Shown piece by piece: positions 11,301-23,100 of a stretch of 64,000 nucleotides of DNA. A program made the position numbers and the translations under genes. This DNA comes from Ehretia macrophylla (Eukaryota > Streptophyta > Magnoliopsida > Boraginales > Ehretiaceae), in assembly GCA_037974665.1 (NCBI GenBank), contig CM075777.1:11617001-11681000 (forward strand), given 5' to 3'. The notes below the pieces were generated by a model, which saw only the letters and a program-made list of their open reading frames with translations, was not told where the DNA came from and did not search any database. Every line of letters starts with the position of its first letter. Position 1 is the stretch's first letter.

Positions 11301-11827
11301 AAGACAGGTTGGTTCAAGAATCTGATATTCTAGAATTAAACTATTTGAAGGCTTGTGTAAGAGAAGCTTTAAGGCTCCATCCTGTTACCCCCTTCAACCT
11401 CCCTCATGTCTCAGTCTCAGACGCCAATATCGCTGGTTATTTCATTCCAAAAGGTAGCCACGTTCTCTTGTACCGTCCTGGAATCGGGCGAAATCCCAAA
11501 GTGTGGGAGGAACCATCAAAGTTCAAACCAGAACGCCATTTCAAGGACATGTCAAGCAAAATAGAACTTATAGAACCAAATTTGAACTTCGTATCGTTTA
11601 GTACAGGCATGCGTGGATGTCCAGCAATTCCACTTGGGACAGCAATGACAATGATATCATTAGGAAGGCTTTTGCAAGGATTTACATGGAGTTTACTGCC
11701 AAATGAGAAGGACATCGACCTCTCTGAGTGTTCTGATGAACTCAGTCTCGCTAAAGCTTTACATGCACATGCAAAGCCACGTCTGCCTATGACCACGTAC
11801 CCTATTGGTATCGTTGCTTCAATGTAG
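8355..11827 (+). CDS. CYP79-family cytochrome P450, copy 2 (two exons)
   Basis: The gene has exon 1 at 8355-9332 (326 residues, donor atc|gtaagt, phase 0) and exon 2 at 11,183-11,827 (214 residues, acceptor gacag|gag), joined to 540 residues, normal for CYP79. CYP79 enzymes of the ER N-hydroxylate an amino acid twice and release an aldoxime. Visible parts: membrane anchor 18-36, PPGP 51-54, C-helix WKKMR, DNPSNAVEW 333-341, ExxR as EALR 387-390, the CYP79-typical PFNLPHVS and PERH (442-445), and the haem loop FSTGMRGC with Cys472. Oddities: the family usually has TGRRGC, so Met469 replaces a family-typical Arg while the general P450 Arg470 stays. The I-helix reads ELFFPSDNPSN where relatives have a form like ELMIATVDNPSN, one residue shorter and with a Pro. 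It may therefore be altered in activity or decaying. Start 8355 or 8385. Substrate and subfamily cannot be told. Confidence 0.85.
9496..9580 (+). mobile_element. CACTA-like terminal remnant
   Basis: CACTATAAGAAAAATTG, followed by short gtcg-type repeats (gacgatgg, ccgtcgctga), is a typical CACTA/En-Spm end. No opposite end is seen within the intron, so this is a fragment or a very short deletion derivative. The right limit is approximate. Confidence 0.5.
10107..10114. repeat. 8-bp target-site duplication, left (acaatatt)
   Basis: acaatatt directly precedes the terminal inverted repeat and is repeated exactly at 11,095-11,102 after the other end. An 8-bp duplication suits the hAT superfamily and is close to the 8-9 bp of Mutator-like elements. 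Confidence 0.8.
10115..11094. mobile_element. Non-autonomous DNA transposon with long terminal inverted repeats, in the CYP79 intron
   Basis: The ends are AGGGCAAATTGGACAAATAG and, on the other strand, AGGGCAAATTGGATAAATAG. The inverted repeats run about 230-250 bp (10,115 to about 10,365 and about 10,845 to 11,094) and are themselves built of repeated agtccctattgtttgtaaaa-like units. The centre holds a C-rich then G-rich simple-sequence core. There is no transposase frame. Perfect 8-bp target duplications flank it. Superfamily is open: the duplication length favours hAT, while the long arms resemble Mutator-type MITEs. It is fairly young, since the duplication is intact. Confidence 0.8.
10484..10775 (+). 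repeat. C-rich / (CA)n / G-rich simple-sequence core
   Basis: The order is a CCACC-rich stretch (10,484-10,530), a CA/CACG microsatellite (about 10,546-10,597) and a G-rich block of many ggtggggatgggg-type runs (about 10,598-10,775). The C-rich and G-rich parts are roughly complementary and could pair. The G runs lie on the transcribed-sense strand of CYP79, so the pre-mRNA would carry the G runs. Long apparent frames here (His/Pro or Gly rich) are simple-sequence artefacts. Confidence 0.8.
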
Positions 11828-12108
11828 AAGCAGAGTGATTTCTATGTTAAGTAAGCCCCAAAGTTATATTCATATTGTGGTTTCACTCAATTAAGAAGAA
11901 CCAAGTACTAGATAAAGCTCTTCACTCACTTTTTCCTTTTATATTTCGTAGGTACAATAAAGCTTCCAATTTGGCTGCAACGGGGAATTGGAAGCAAGCC
12001 AACAATAAAAACGGATTTGTGGATGAAATTTCACTTTTCTTTTCTGTACTGGATGTCTCTGATCCAGCGTGCTTGTGTGTGTTAATTATGAAATGTATAA
12101 GCTTGTGT
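11828..12108 (+). other. Likely 3' untranslated region of CYP79 copy 2
   Basis: This is non-coding sequence after the stop at 11,825-11,827. It contains an AATAAA at 11,956-11,961, about 130 bp past the stop, a plausible polyadenylation signal. It ends where the presumed Copia-like LTR H begins. Confidence 0.45.
11956..11961 (+). terminator. Candidate polyadenylation signal AATAAA
   Basis: This is the canonical hexamer in the stretch after the CYP79 stop codon. Plant signals are loose and the hexamer is common in AT-rich DNA, so support is modest. Confidence 0.35.
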
Positions 12109-12503
12109 TGTTAATGTGAATAGTATATTAGATATTAATTTTATTTCATCAGAGAACAAGTGATTGGACATGATTGAGCATATAATAAATTATAGGTTAT
12201 TCATTATAATTAAGTAATTATTTATTAACATGAAACACCATGGTTATCTTGTGCGTCGGATACCATGATTTGTTAGTACAATACGGTTTAGCCCTAACCA
12301 CGGATTGGCTTATGTGTTTAGTAGTCATGATCTATTTCTATGAGGATGTGCATGTGTAACATGGAATCCATCCAGTAGGGGTACTATGCGATCTATTAAT
12401 TAGGTGACTAAAAATCCTTGGCCGATGTGAAATAATGAAATTTGTTTCATAATTCATTGATGAGTTACTAATTAATTAGACTTGTTCATATGATAAGTAA
12501 AAG

Positions 12504-12508
12504 AGTTT
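12504..12508. repeat. Target-site duplication of E1, left (agttt)
   Basis: agttt precedes the TG end of E1 and is repeated exactly at 48,072-48,076, about 35.5 kb away. This shows that everything between is one insertion plus what later landed in it. Confidence 0.85.
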
Positions 12509-13148
12509 TGTCACACCCAAAACCCGGTCCATCGAGAACCAAGCTCAAGACACAACGACACACATACATTATAACACTTGAAATATGAACAACTCACGAG
12601 ACACAACAAAACACAACATTTATTCTCAAAGGACCGCGTCATATAAACAACATTTCAACATATCTCTTGCGAAATACACTAAACATATATTCGTTCGCTT
12701 GGCAAAAGTAGACAATTGTTTCAAAACTAAAGCATTCTTGAGTATAAACATGCGCTAAGACATAAAACTAGCTAGTTGTGATCACGATCCAGCGTGACCA
12801 ACCATATATATACAACAAAACACTAAACTTAAATAAGGACAAGTTATCAAGTATACATTACATGAACTTCAAAAGCTTCTAAACAACTAACAACATTCTT
12901 TTTCCATCAATAGGACATATCATACTTAAGTCACATTCTCAGCTCATTAACCGTTTATTCGTGCACATAGTCTACATCATGAACACCCGTAACATGCATT
13001 AAAGAGGAGTGAGCTAAACAGGATCAGTGAGAGATAGATAAAGGAAGTTTTGTAAAATTTAACCTGAAAACCATTAGACAAAACATATCACTTAGTAACC
13101 ATGTATTCACATTCGCTTAACAACTTTGAAACAACCAAGCTAAACAAC

Positions 13149-15546
13149 TGAAGGGTGCAAGCCAACATTTTATATCATGTCTCTACACATACATAAGTTG
13201 GATTCAAGATCTAAAAGATATGAATGGATACATAGCCATGGCCGAAACAAGGCAAAGCACATTTCCAAAATTTCAAGCAATGATCAACATGCACTCTTTC
13301 AAATATGTCCATAAACTAATCAAGCTAACATCATATATCAACTATATACAATGAAATAGCAAGGTCTATAGGTATACATTTCGTAGACAACCACGTAGAT
13401 AAAGTAGCTTGGAGTTGGAGCAATGGTGTCCTTCTAACTTGAAGGGTCTAGTTGGTCCACAAGCATCCAACGTCACCTTGCCACTTTGAAGACAAAAATG
13501 TGCTAGTATATCTTCTAAGTACTAAGCTATGTGTATATGGTTGTTCATAAAATAGCAAAGCTTGACCTTTCAACTTGCCAAGGCCGAGAATCATACCAAG
13601 AAAAAGATGAAGTTTTCCTATCTATTTTTTCTTGTGTGACGTGTGTGTATAAGGCTTGATGAGAGAGAGAGAGTAGTTATCATCCTTTTGCAAATAATTT
13701 ATAAAATATATCAAAAAGTGTAGCCAATCACAGTTGCTAAATTTTCTTGATAATGCATGCACATCCTTGGATCACAATGATTGCAATTAGAAGGCAAAAT
13801 GAATGTCTTCTCTCTCCTCTTCCTCTTGGCCAAAAATCTTAGTGGAAAGAGAGAGAAGATTGTCATCTTTTATATATTATATGATAACTTATTATTTAAT
13901 TGCTTTTATGCATTCAAGAGCCAATCAAACCATTTATCTTTCTTGCTTGAATCAACCAAGCCATGCATAACCTTGGATTGTAACCATTACAATCCAAGGG
14001 ATACCTTTTTCTCTCTCATGACACTTGGCAAAAAAGTTCTATCATCAAAAACAATGGATGAGATTCTTTTGTCTTTATTCAAAAGTCAATCTCATCCATC
14101 CAATTCAAATTCAAATGACTAGGATTGATGACATGGACAATCCTACATCTCACATACCACATGTCAATGCCCAATCATTAATTTGCCTTTTTCATTTGAT
14201 GACTAGGATTATGACGTGGCATTTCACAAATTACATCATGATTACACATATACATATATAAACACATTTATATATATACATATATATTATCTTTGCCCAT
14301 TCTAATCTCTATTAGAATAAATACATCGAAACTACTTTTCAATAATTATAGTTTTGCCCCAAAAGTTTTGGTAATTACAATTTTACCCCAAAACTTTTCA
14401 AAATTACACTTTTTGGCCCAATTATCAACATAGATGACTCTTAACATCTTAAAGCCACCAACCACATAATACAAGCTCCCGGTGAACTTATTCATGATAT
14501 TTATTAGTGTGTGACCTTTTAGATTCATAATCGCGTACCGATGAGAGACCTGATAAACCTCCTTATCTATTTTGGAAATGTCTCTGTCATTTACTAAAAT
14601 ACCCTCATGCTCATGAGTGACGCACTAGCAATGAACGTACCATGAGAATGTATACGATAATGAAGACGACGTCTTTCATGAATCCATTTAACCGTCAAGA
14701 ATTAGCGTGCAGTCCGATCATTTTGTTAAAAGTGCCCCAATCGAGAAATGACCATGAAATGGTTAAGCCCACTTCCGATATTATGTATAAATCTGAACCG
14801 GTGAAACGAGAGATGACTACCATGGAAAAACTCATTTCTATCACTTCATTCTCGCCTTGGCCAAGGACTTCCTCGTTTTCCAACTGATCTCAAATATCAT
14901 AGGACATCGCCTTACACCGGAGGTTAACAGATCTTATCTTGACAATTACATGTCAGTTTATACCACAAGACTAAAACGCAAAAGGCCGTAACCCACCTTA
15001 TAGAAGACAGGTATTGTCCAGACGCAGTATTTAGCCCCTGATATAACTGGCAACTGTAATTTCTCAAGTCTGAGGATTAATTTGCACAATTCCCAACTAA
15101 ATAGTAAACCATTAACCTGAAATCATGCAACTTACTATTTATTGTCACATTCAATGATTCGTACACAGACGATCACTTATATGTTTATTAGTCCACATCA
15201 TCATGTTATTCTGGCACTTCGCAAGCCATCTTTTATCATTAACATCACTATATTAATCAAGATATTAACATATGATAACCCATACTCGATTATTCTAGTC
15301 CCGGTTGAATAATCTAAAGGACTATGAATCGATTCTTAATGTTTATCATATCGAAGAAAAAGTGTGAAATATCCTAAACCCTTTTAGAACATTTTTCTTC
15401 TCGGATAAGCATTAGGGACATATTCATATCGAAGCAGAAAATATGAATATCCTACAAATGACATAGTGTATAAGACACATAAATATATTCTCATTAAACC
15501 CTAAAGAGCTCATCTCAAACTATAACATTAGGGCACATCCCCAACA
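13149..15546 (-). mobile_element. Solo LTR F, Copia-like, inside E1
   Basis: On the minus strand it begins TGTTGGGGATGTGCCC and ends CACCCTTCA. Perfect 5-bp duplications acaac lie at 13,144-13,148 and 15,547-15,551. It interrupts E1 exactly where the inverted relative E2 is continuous. The 2.4-kb length is long for an LTR, but no internal repeat of its ends and no coding part is seen. The TGTTGG start and general look suggest a Copia-type LTR; this is a family guess. Confidence 0.75.
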
Positions 15547-15717
15547 ACAACAAATTGAAAGGAATACCGCTTTGGAACACTTATTAATGATGACACTTGT
15601 AACTTTCTCACGAACTCATCTCAAACACTTATCTCTCTCACTAGTGCACTTCGAAAGTACACGAATCTACGACTCAGCTCATCATAGCCATCACTAACCA
15701 CACAAGAGAGAATAACA

Positions 15718-15779
15718 CATGGTAGTCATGCAATTATCGGCAAGCCCTTTGCCGCCCAGCAAGACACGACACTACCATG
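15718..15779 (-). other. Shared LTR stem-loop, copy in E1
   Basis: A 62-bp segment is bounded by CATGGTAG and CTACCATG (outer 8-bp stem), with an inner stem CGGCA / TGCCG at 15,738-15,754 around a 7-base loop. The same structure is in E2 and G, and the inner part is also in A and D. See the finding on this motif. Confidence 0.6.
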
Positions 15780-16159
15780 GCGTACTACAGGTTGCAACCT
15801 ATTGTATAAGGGTATCCACCCACCGACTCACATCACATACCATCAAACTTATTTAATCACATCACATAACACATTCACACACTCGCATCAAGTAGGGATA
15901 TCAACAAACCAGGTTATCTCTCAACCATATTAAACGCGAACAACATATTCATTTGTCAACAAAGTAGGTTTCCAACCATTAACAACATTAACAACACCGT
16001 TCAACAACTATTCATTTCCATCAATTACACTTCAAAAAAACATATACTCAACGCACTAACACCAACATCTAAACATCATAAAAGTCATTTTCAATGCCAT
16101 ATTACTGCCCAATTCCTAACACATCCAACATTTAGACATCATTTAACCACTTTTAAAAG

Positions 16160-16390
16160 CTCTACAACACATTCATTCTCTACAACTAAGCTTCAATAGA
16201 ACATAAATCCAACACATTAATACCAACATTTAACCATTTAAAGAACATGATCTCTACAACACATTATCACTAGTTAAGTTTCATAAGAACATGATCTCTA
16301 CACATTAACACCAATTAAACTTCTAAAGAACATGATTTGTACACATTAACACCAATCTTTTGACATCATTTAACCATCCTATGAATCTCT
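16160..16390. repeat. Short tandem repeat inside E1
   Basis: Units of about 55-60 bp built around aagaacatgatctctaca and cattaacaccaat recur several times. The inverted relative E2 has the same repeats at about 17,820-18,010, apparently with fewer copies. Confidence 0.6.
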
Positions 16391-16883
16391 ACAACACATA
16401 ACCCTTGTGCAATCAATATAGAAACCAACTACAATGCATTATAAACTCACTACAATAACAAAACCAAGCATGAAACAAGCTAAACTCTAAACTTGCACTT
16501 TGGCTGGAAGTTTGGAAAATTAATCAAAATAAACCTTAAAATTTACCAAATTCATACCAAAGCCATGAAATCATACCCCAATCACATATATATAATCATA
16601 AATACCAAAGTTTGCTAGAATTTTCAACTTCCAAATAACAAAGTTGGCGTAAATCACCTATTTTGCCTCCAACAAGTTCTAATGCTCATATAAAGCTCTC
16701 AAATCACTACTACAACATATATTCATCATCAACTATAATTTATATCACATATATATGAAATTCCATGAATTAAAGTAAGCAAACACATGCAAGAACTTGA
16801 AATCCCTCACCTAAAATTGTTGGAAAAGGCTAAAAATGGCAAGAATAAGCTATGTAGAACAAGTATTAAGCAACTTCCACTTT

Positions 16884-16888
16884 GATTT
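16884..16888. repeat. Target-site duplication of E2, left (gattt)
   Basis: gattt is repeated exactly at 47,529-47,533. On its two sides the E1 sequence is interrupted and resumes. Confidence 0.85.
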
Positions 16889-18165
16889 TGTGAGATCTGA
16901 GCATGCATATTAAGAGCATTTATTTATTTTAAACATTATTTGGTAGTATTATGTGCTAATTATGTGCTTATTTATTTTTTACTACAACATATTTGCATTT
17001 AAATTACATTTATACATATAAATATAGTCTTATTCTATTAAGTCTACTATAATTGACTTAGTCTTACTCATAAATATATAATACATACATAAATACATAT
17101 AAACCTATTAGAAAATAGCTTAATATGCCAACTTTGACTATTTGACTTTGCTTATTTGACTTCATTTGACTTCTTGCTTTATATTTACACTTATACATTA
17201 TATATTATAACACAAAACAAGAGAACAATCTAGAAGGAAGCTCAAGGGTCGGCCAAAAGAAAGAAAAAGTAGAAAAAATAGAAAAACTAGTTTTGCCCAT
17301 TTTTAAAGGTGATTTCTTGGATTTCAAAGCCAAATCAAAGTGGAAATAGCTCAAAGATTGTTCTCCATAGCTTGTTCTTGCCTTATCTTGCCTTTTCCAA
17401 CAATTTTTAGATGAGGGTTTCAAGTTCTTGCTTGTGTATGCTTACTTTGATCCATGAAAATCTTATATAATTGTGTTATAAATGTGTGTCAAGATGAATG
17501 TATGTTTTAGTAGTGATCTGAGAGCTTTATATCTGCATATGAACTTGTTGGAGGCAAAATAGTTGGATTTATGCTAACTTTGTTAGTTGAAAGTTGAGAA
17601 ATTGAGTTAGTTTTAGTGTTTATGATTATATATATATGTGTGTGATTGGGATATGATTTCATGGCTTTGGAGTGAATTTGGTGAATTTAGGGGTTTATTT
17701 GGATGAATTTTTAAAAATTCCACCAATGATGCAATTTTAGAATTTGTCATGTTTGGCTTGTTTAATGCTTGATTTTGTTGTTGTAATGAGTTCATAATGC
17801 ATTGTAGTTGGTTACTACATTGATTATGTTGAGGTTATATGTAGTAGATATTCATAGAATGGTTAAATGTTGTTAAAAAGTTGGAGTTGATTTGTAAAGA
17901 TCATGTTCTTTTAAGGTTTAATTGGTGTTAATGTATAAAGGCCATGTTTTTATGAGTTTAGGTGATATTAATGTGTTGTAGAGATCATGTTCTTTGATAG
18001 TTAAATGTTGGTACTACTGTGTTGGATATATGTTTAATGAAGTTTAGTTCAATAATGAATGTGTAATAGTGTAATGAATGTCTTGTTGAGTAATGAATGT
18101 GTTGTTGAGTAATGAATGCGTTGTTGAGATGTGATGTGAAGTGTCGGGTTGCAACCTTAGTCAGT

Positions 18166-18227
18166 CATGGTAGCATCGTGTCGTATTGGGCGGCATAGGG
18201 CTTACCGGTAATTGCATGACTACCATG
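18166..18227 (+). other. Shared LTR stem-loop, copy in E2
   Basis: 62 bp are bounded by CATGGTAG and CTACCATG, with an inner CGGCA at 18,191-18,195 and TACCG at 18,203-18,207 (one mismatch from the perfect stem). It lies about 0.8 kb before the LTR 3' end once element A is removed. Confidence 0.6.
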
Positions 18228-18273
18228 TACTAATCCTTTCTCTCGTGTAGTTGGTAAAGGCCATGGTGAGATT

Positions 18274-18278
18274 GGTCG
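18274..18278. repeat. Target-site duplication of element A, left (ggtcg)
   Basis: ggtcg is repeated exactly at 46,781-46,785, which fixes both ends of element A 28.5 kb apart. Confidence 0.88.
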
Positions 18279-20153
18279 TGTTATACCCCGACTCAACCCC
18301 ACGATAAAGGTTAAGTCCGGACTCGACAACCGAACAGAGTTTTCTCTGTACCAGTGACTATCCAAATGCCTGCACTCAGAAGAATATACCACAAACAGCA
18401 ATATACAACAAAATATAATCAATATACATTCTCATGCCTTTCCATTTCAAGTTCCATAAGTGGTCCTAGACTTTACTTAGCCAAGCAAGACTATAATTGT
18501 AACTTAGACAATTCATACCATGCATTTTAAACTAGACAATATAAACTAGGCATTAAAACTATTACATGCCACTACCAACTATTCCTTCAAGACTTAAGAT
18601 ATAGTCCTCCATAGATGGACCACGAAAAATTTGCCAACATATCCCCATTCCCTCCAGTGAGTGTACTCCAAATATACCCCGAAAACCTATGACCCAACAC
18701 CCCTTAGCAATCTCCGGACTAGGAGAATAAGAAATTAGAGCACAGATATTGAACACTCACTGGCAAACCCGCTACCGTCTAGTGAATGCCTAACACATCC
18801 GTCCCGACGATATGGTTACGCAACTACGATACGATGCACACAAGATAGCATAATCAAGATAATTCCATAACACATAATCGAGAGACAACAAAGTAGGTTG
18901 TCCTCGTACACATATATAATAACAATCAAGATAAGCAATAGGCTATACAAACATTCAAGTTATAACCATGAACTCACGCATATCAATTATCTTCACACAA
19001 ATACCATAGTTATTAACAAATGCCAATCCGATTAACAACATTTAACTCAACTTTACAAAGTTAACCTTAACTTTCTAGAAATTAACTAAGCCACCTAACC
19101 AACGAGATTATTCCAAAAGTGTACTAGGCAACTCATAATCATTAACTAACTACAAAATTCACCTCAACAACACATACACACACACATTCACGGCCAACAC
19201 ATACTCACAACCCTTTGATGTTCTCACTCACATGTTCCATCCTATTCTAGTTCATCTATGCCTTATTCTAGCCTTATGAGCAATTATGGCACAGGAATTA
19301 AGCATTAGACTAAGCATTTAACCTATAAACTACAATCCTCCCCTTTATGTTCAAACTCATAACACTATGTTCTAACCAATTTCTCCCCATTTTAGGCATC
19401 AATCTAGGTACAAGAACACTTATGGCATACTTTGGTAACACAGAAATAAGTATACAACCATTAAACACCAACTTTGCCTAAAAATTACTATTCATCATCT
19501 TCCTCAATAAGCCATATACATTCTTTAGCTAATCAAGTGCAACAACACTCAAGGAGTACTTTACTAACTATATAAACATCATTCATGACTAGATTAAGCA
19601 TTATATACAACATATATAACATAAACAACATTTTACATAAACAAGATATAAACTTCAAATGCAATTAACACGCAATCTCTCACCAAATATAAGTTGAATA
19701 TGCTAGGAATTGACTTTGTATGGCCTTAGATCACCTCAAAATAGCTTGGAAGACACCAAAAAAGAAAACCCTAGGTTAGTTTTTCTTTCTTTCTTTTCCC
19801 TTGGAGCTGACGGGTTCCACCATTTTTTTGTGTTCTTGCTTTGTATGCTATGTATTATTTGTATATAAGTGTACATATGTGTATATAATAAACCTAGGTT
19901 GGGTTGGGCTTTAGGAAATGATCCAATAAAACTAAATAAAAGCCCAAAAACTAACTGGATTTCAATTAGCCCAAAAATGCAATATAATTTTTATTATTCA
20001 TACAAGACACGAAACATTTTATATCTCACACTCCTGATATGTTATGCACGTAAATCCAATGAACGTATGCTAGATAATGTCACGTAATATAGGAAAAATA
20101 CGAAATTAGTAAAATAAAATAGTAAAATTTTTTGTTCGGGCTTGGGTGTTACA
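18279..20153 (-). repeat. 3' LTR of element A
   Basis: 1875 bp, with TG...CA ends on both strands (tgttatacccc at the left edge, gggtgttaca at the right). It is paired with the interrupted right LTR (25,063-25,999, 36,707-37,113 and 45,844-46,780). About 235 bp (18,365-18,600) are identical to the other LTR, while flanking stretches are clearly diverged. It lacks a segment of some 400 bp that the other LTR has after ctccatagat. Confidence 0.85.
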
Positions 20154-20166
20154 CCCTCTCCTTCTT
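20154..20166 (-). other. Polypurine tract of element A
   Basis: AAGAAGGAGAGGG on the minus strand directly abuts the 3' LTR, where plus-strand synthesis of the family is primed. Confidence 0.8.
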
Positions 20167-20169
20167 AAA

Positions 20170-23100
20170 CTAATTGTGTCCTCGCAATTCCTTACATGAT
20201 TCGATAAACAACTTTGGATATTGATCTTTCATCTGATCCTATCTCTCCCATGTAGCATCTTCAATCCAGTGATAATTCCACAGAACTTTCACCATCGGGA
20301 TAGTTTTAGTGCGAAGTTCTTGAACCTTTCGATCTACAATTCGAATTGGTTTCTCCTCATATGACAAAGTCTCATTAATCTACAAAGGTTCTGGCTCAAG
20401 AATGTACAAAGGATCAGGATGATATTTTCTCAACATCAACACATGAAACACATCATGCAGTCTAGCTAAACTTGGAGGCAAAGCTAGTCAATATGCCAAA
20501 GTGCCCACTTTTTCAATGATCTCAAATGGTCCCACAATTCTAGGACTAAGCTTACCACTCTTACCGTGTTGAATCAGACCTTTTCGAGGAGAGATTTTCA
20601 AGAATACTTGATTACCCTCAGTAAACTCTAAATCTCGTCGACGTCTATCAACATAACTTTTTTGCCGACTCTGAGCTGTGAGCATTCTTTTACGAATGAG
20701 GTGAACATTATCTATCATCTTTGCCATTTCAGGCAACACAGTCAGATCAACTATCTCATTTCTCCAACCTCATCCCAATACAATGGAGATCTGCATTTAC
20801 GACCATATAAAGCCTCATAGGGAGCCATACCAATAGTAGCTTGGTAACTATTATTGTATGCAAACTCAAGAGGTAAGTATCTCTCCCAGCTTTTCCCAAA
20901 GTCCAAGACACAAGCTCGCAGCATATCTTTTAGAATTCTGATAGTTCTTTCGGAGTGTCCATCAGTCTGAGGGTGATACGTAGTGTTAAAGCTCAATTTA
21001 GTTCCCAATGCCAACTATAACTTCTGCCAGAAGTGATATGTGTGACAGGAATCTCTGTCTGACATAATGCTTGCTGGAACCCCGTGTAGTTTCATAATGT
21101 TTGCAATGTAAAGGTCAGTCAACCTGTCAAGGCTATCTTGCTTGTTTATAGCAATGAAATGAGATGTCTTCATCAACCTGTCCACTGCAACTCAAACAAT
21201 ATCATAACCCTTTGGAGTTCTTGGCAAGTCCGTTATCGCATCCATGTTCCCATTTCCTCTGCGAAATAGTTAACGGCTGCAACAACCCAACTGGTGTCTA
21301 ATACTCTGCTTTAACTTTCTGGCAAATTAAACATCTAAACACATAGTCAACAATTTTCTTCTTCATGTTGTTCCACCATAAGTGTTGCTTCAAGTCCCTG
21401 TACATCTTGGTACTACCCGGATGGATAGTATATTTAGAACTATGAGCTTCCGAAAGAATTTCATTCTTTAAAGTCAGATCACCAGGAACACACACTCTGT
21501 TCTTATACCGAAAGATGTCATCATCATGTACTTTGAAGTCCGACTCTCCTCCTTTAGCTTTTTCCTGAATCTTCCAAATTTGTGGATCAGTCTATTGAGC
21601 TTCACGAATCTTAGCTAACAATAGGGATTAAATTTCTAACCGTACGAATCGAATACCAGTTTCAGTAGCTTCTGGCCTCCACAAGCAAATTTCCTCAATA
21701 CCCAATTCTTAACAATTAAACTAGCAACAACAGTTTTTCGACTCAAAGCATCGGCAACTATATTAGCTTTACCTGGCAGATAACTAATGGAACAATTGTA
21801 ATCATTCAGCAATTCTAACCACCGCCTCTACCTCATATTCAAATCTTTTTGTGAAAACAAGTATTTCAAACTTTTGCCCCACAAGTAATGTCGCCACTTC
21901 TTTAAGGAAAAGACAATTGCAGCAAACTCAAGATCATGAGTAGGGTAATTGAGTTCATAAGGTTTCAACTTTCTCGATATATATGCAATCACCTTACCAT
22001 TTTGCATTAATACACAGCCCAGTCCTTCTTTGGAAGAGATACTATAAATCACAAAATTTTCAATCCCCTCAGGCAAAACAAGTATAGGAGCAGTGGTTAG
22101 TCCTTTCTTCAGCTCCTGGAAACTGGTCTCACATTTATCTTCCCAGTTGAAAATAGTCTTCTTTTGAGTTAACTGGGTCAATGGCCCTGCAATTTTTGAA
22201 AAATCTTTGACAAATCTCCGATAATAGAAAGCTAGTCCCAGAAAACTACGAATCTCAGTTACAGTTTTAGGCCTCTTCCAAGATAATACCACTTCTATCT
22301 TTGTTGGATCCACTAAAACCCTCTGCTAAGATATGATGTGCCCCAGAAATGCCACTTGATTCAACCAGAACTCACACTTACTAAATTTAGCAAACAACTT
22401 GTGACTTTCCAAAGTCTGTAGTACAATGTGCAAGTGCTACTCATGTTCAGCCTCAGATTTCGATTACACCAATATATCATCAATAAAAATCACAACAAAT
22501 TGGTCTAGATACAGTCGGAACACCCTTTGCATTAGATCCATGAAAGCGGGTGGTGTATTTGTTAACCCAAATGGCAATACAACAAATTCATAATGGTCAT
22601 ACCTGGTTCTAATTGCTATTTTTGGCACATCTTCTTTCTGGATTCTGAGCTGATAATAGCCCTATCTCAAATCAAACATCGAATGTACCTTGGCACCCTG
22701 TAGTTGGTCAAATAATTCTTCAATCAAAGGCAACGGATATTTGTTTTTAATAGTTACCTGATTGAGACCCCTGTAGTTAATACATAGTCGAAGCATATCG
22801 TCTTTCTTTTTCACAAACAGTACTGGCGCACCCCACGGTGAAGAACTAGGCTGTATAAACCCCCTTTCAAGTAATCCCTGTAATTGTACTTTCAATTTTG
22901 CAACTCGGGTGGTGCCATTCTATCCAGAGTTCTAGAAATGGGTGAAGTCCTTGGCACAAGATCTATAACAAACACTATCTCTCTATCAAGTGGCAAAACC
23001 AATAACTCCTCGGGGAAAACATTGGGAAATTCTCTTAGAACTGGCATCTCATTCAATTTCAACTTATCAGCAGGTTGATTAATTAAGTGTGCTAAGAACA

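Noticed and set aside
11875-12114. 79-residue frame after the CYP79 stop
   Set aside because: It lies in the presumed 3' untranslated region, spans AATAAA and has no domain.
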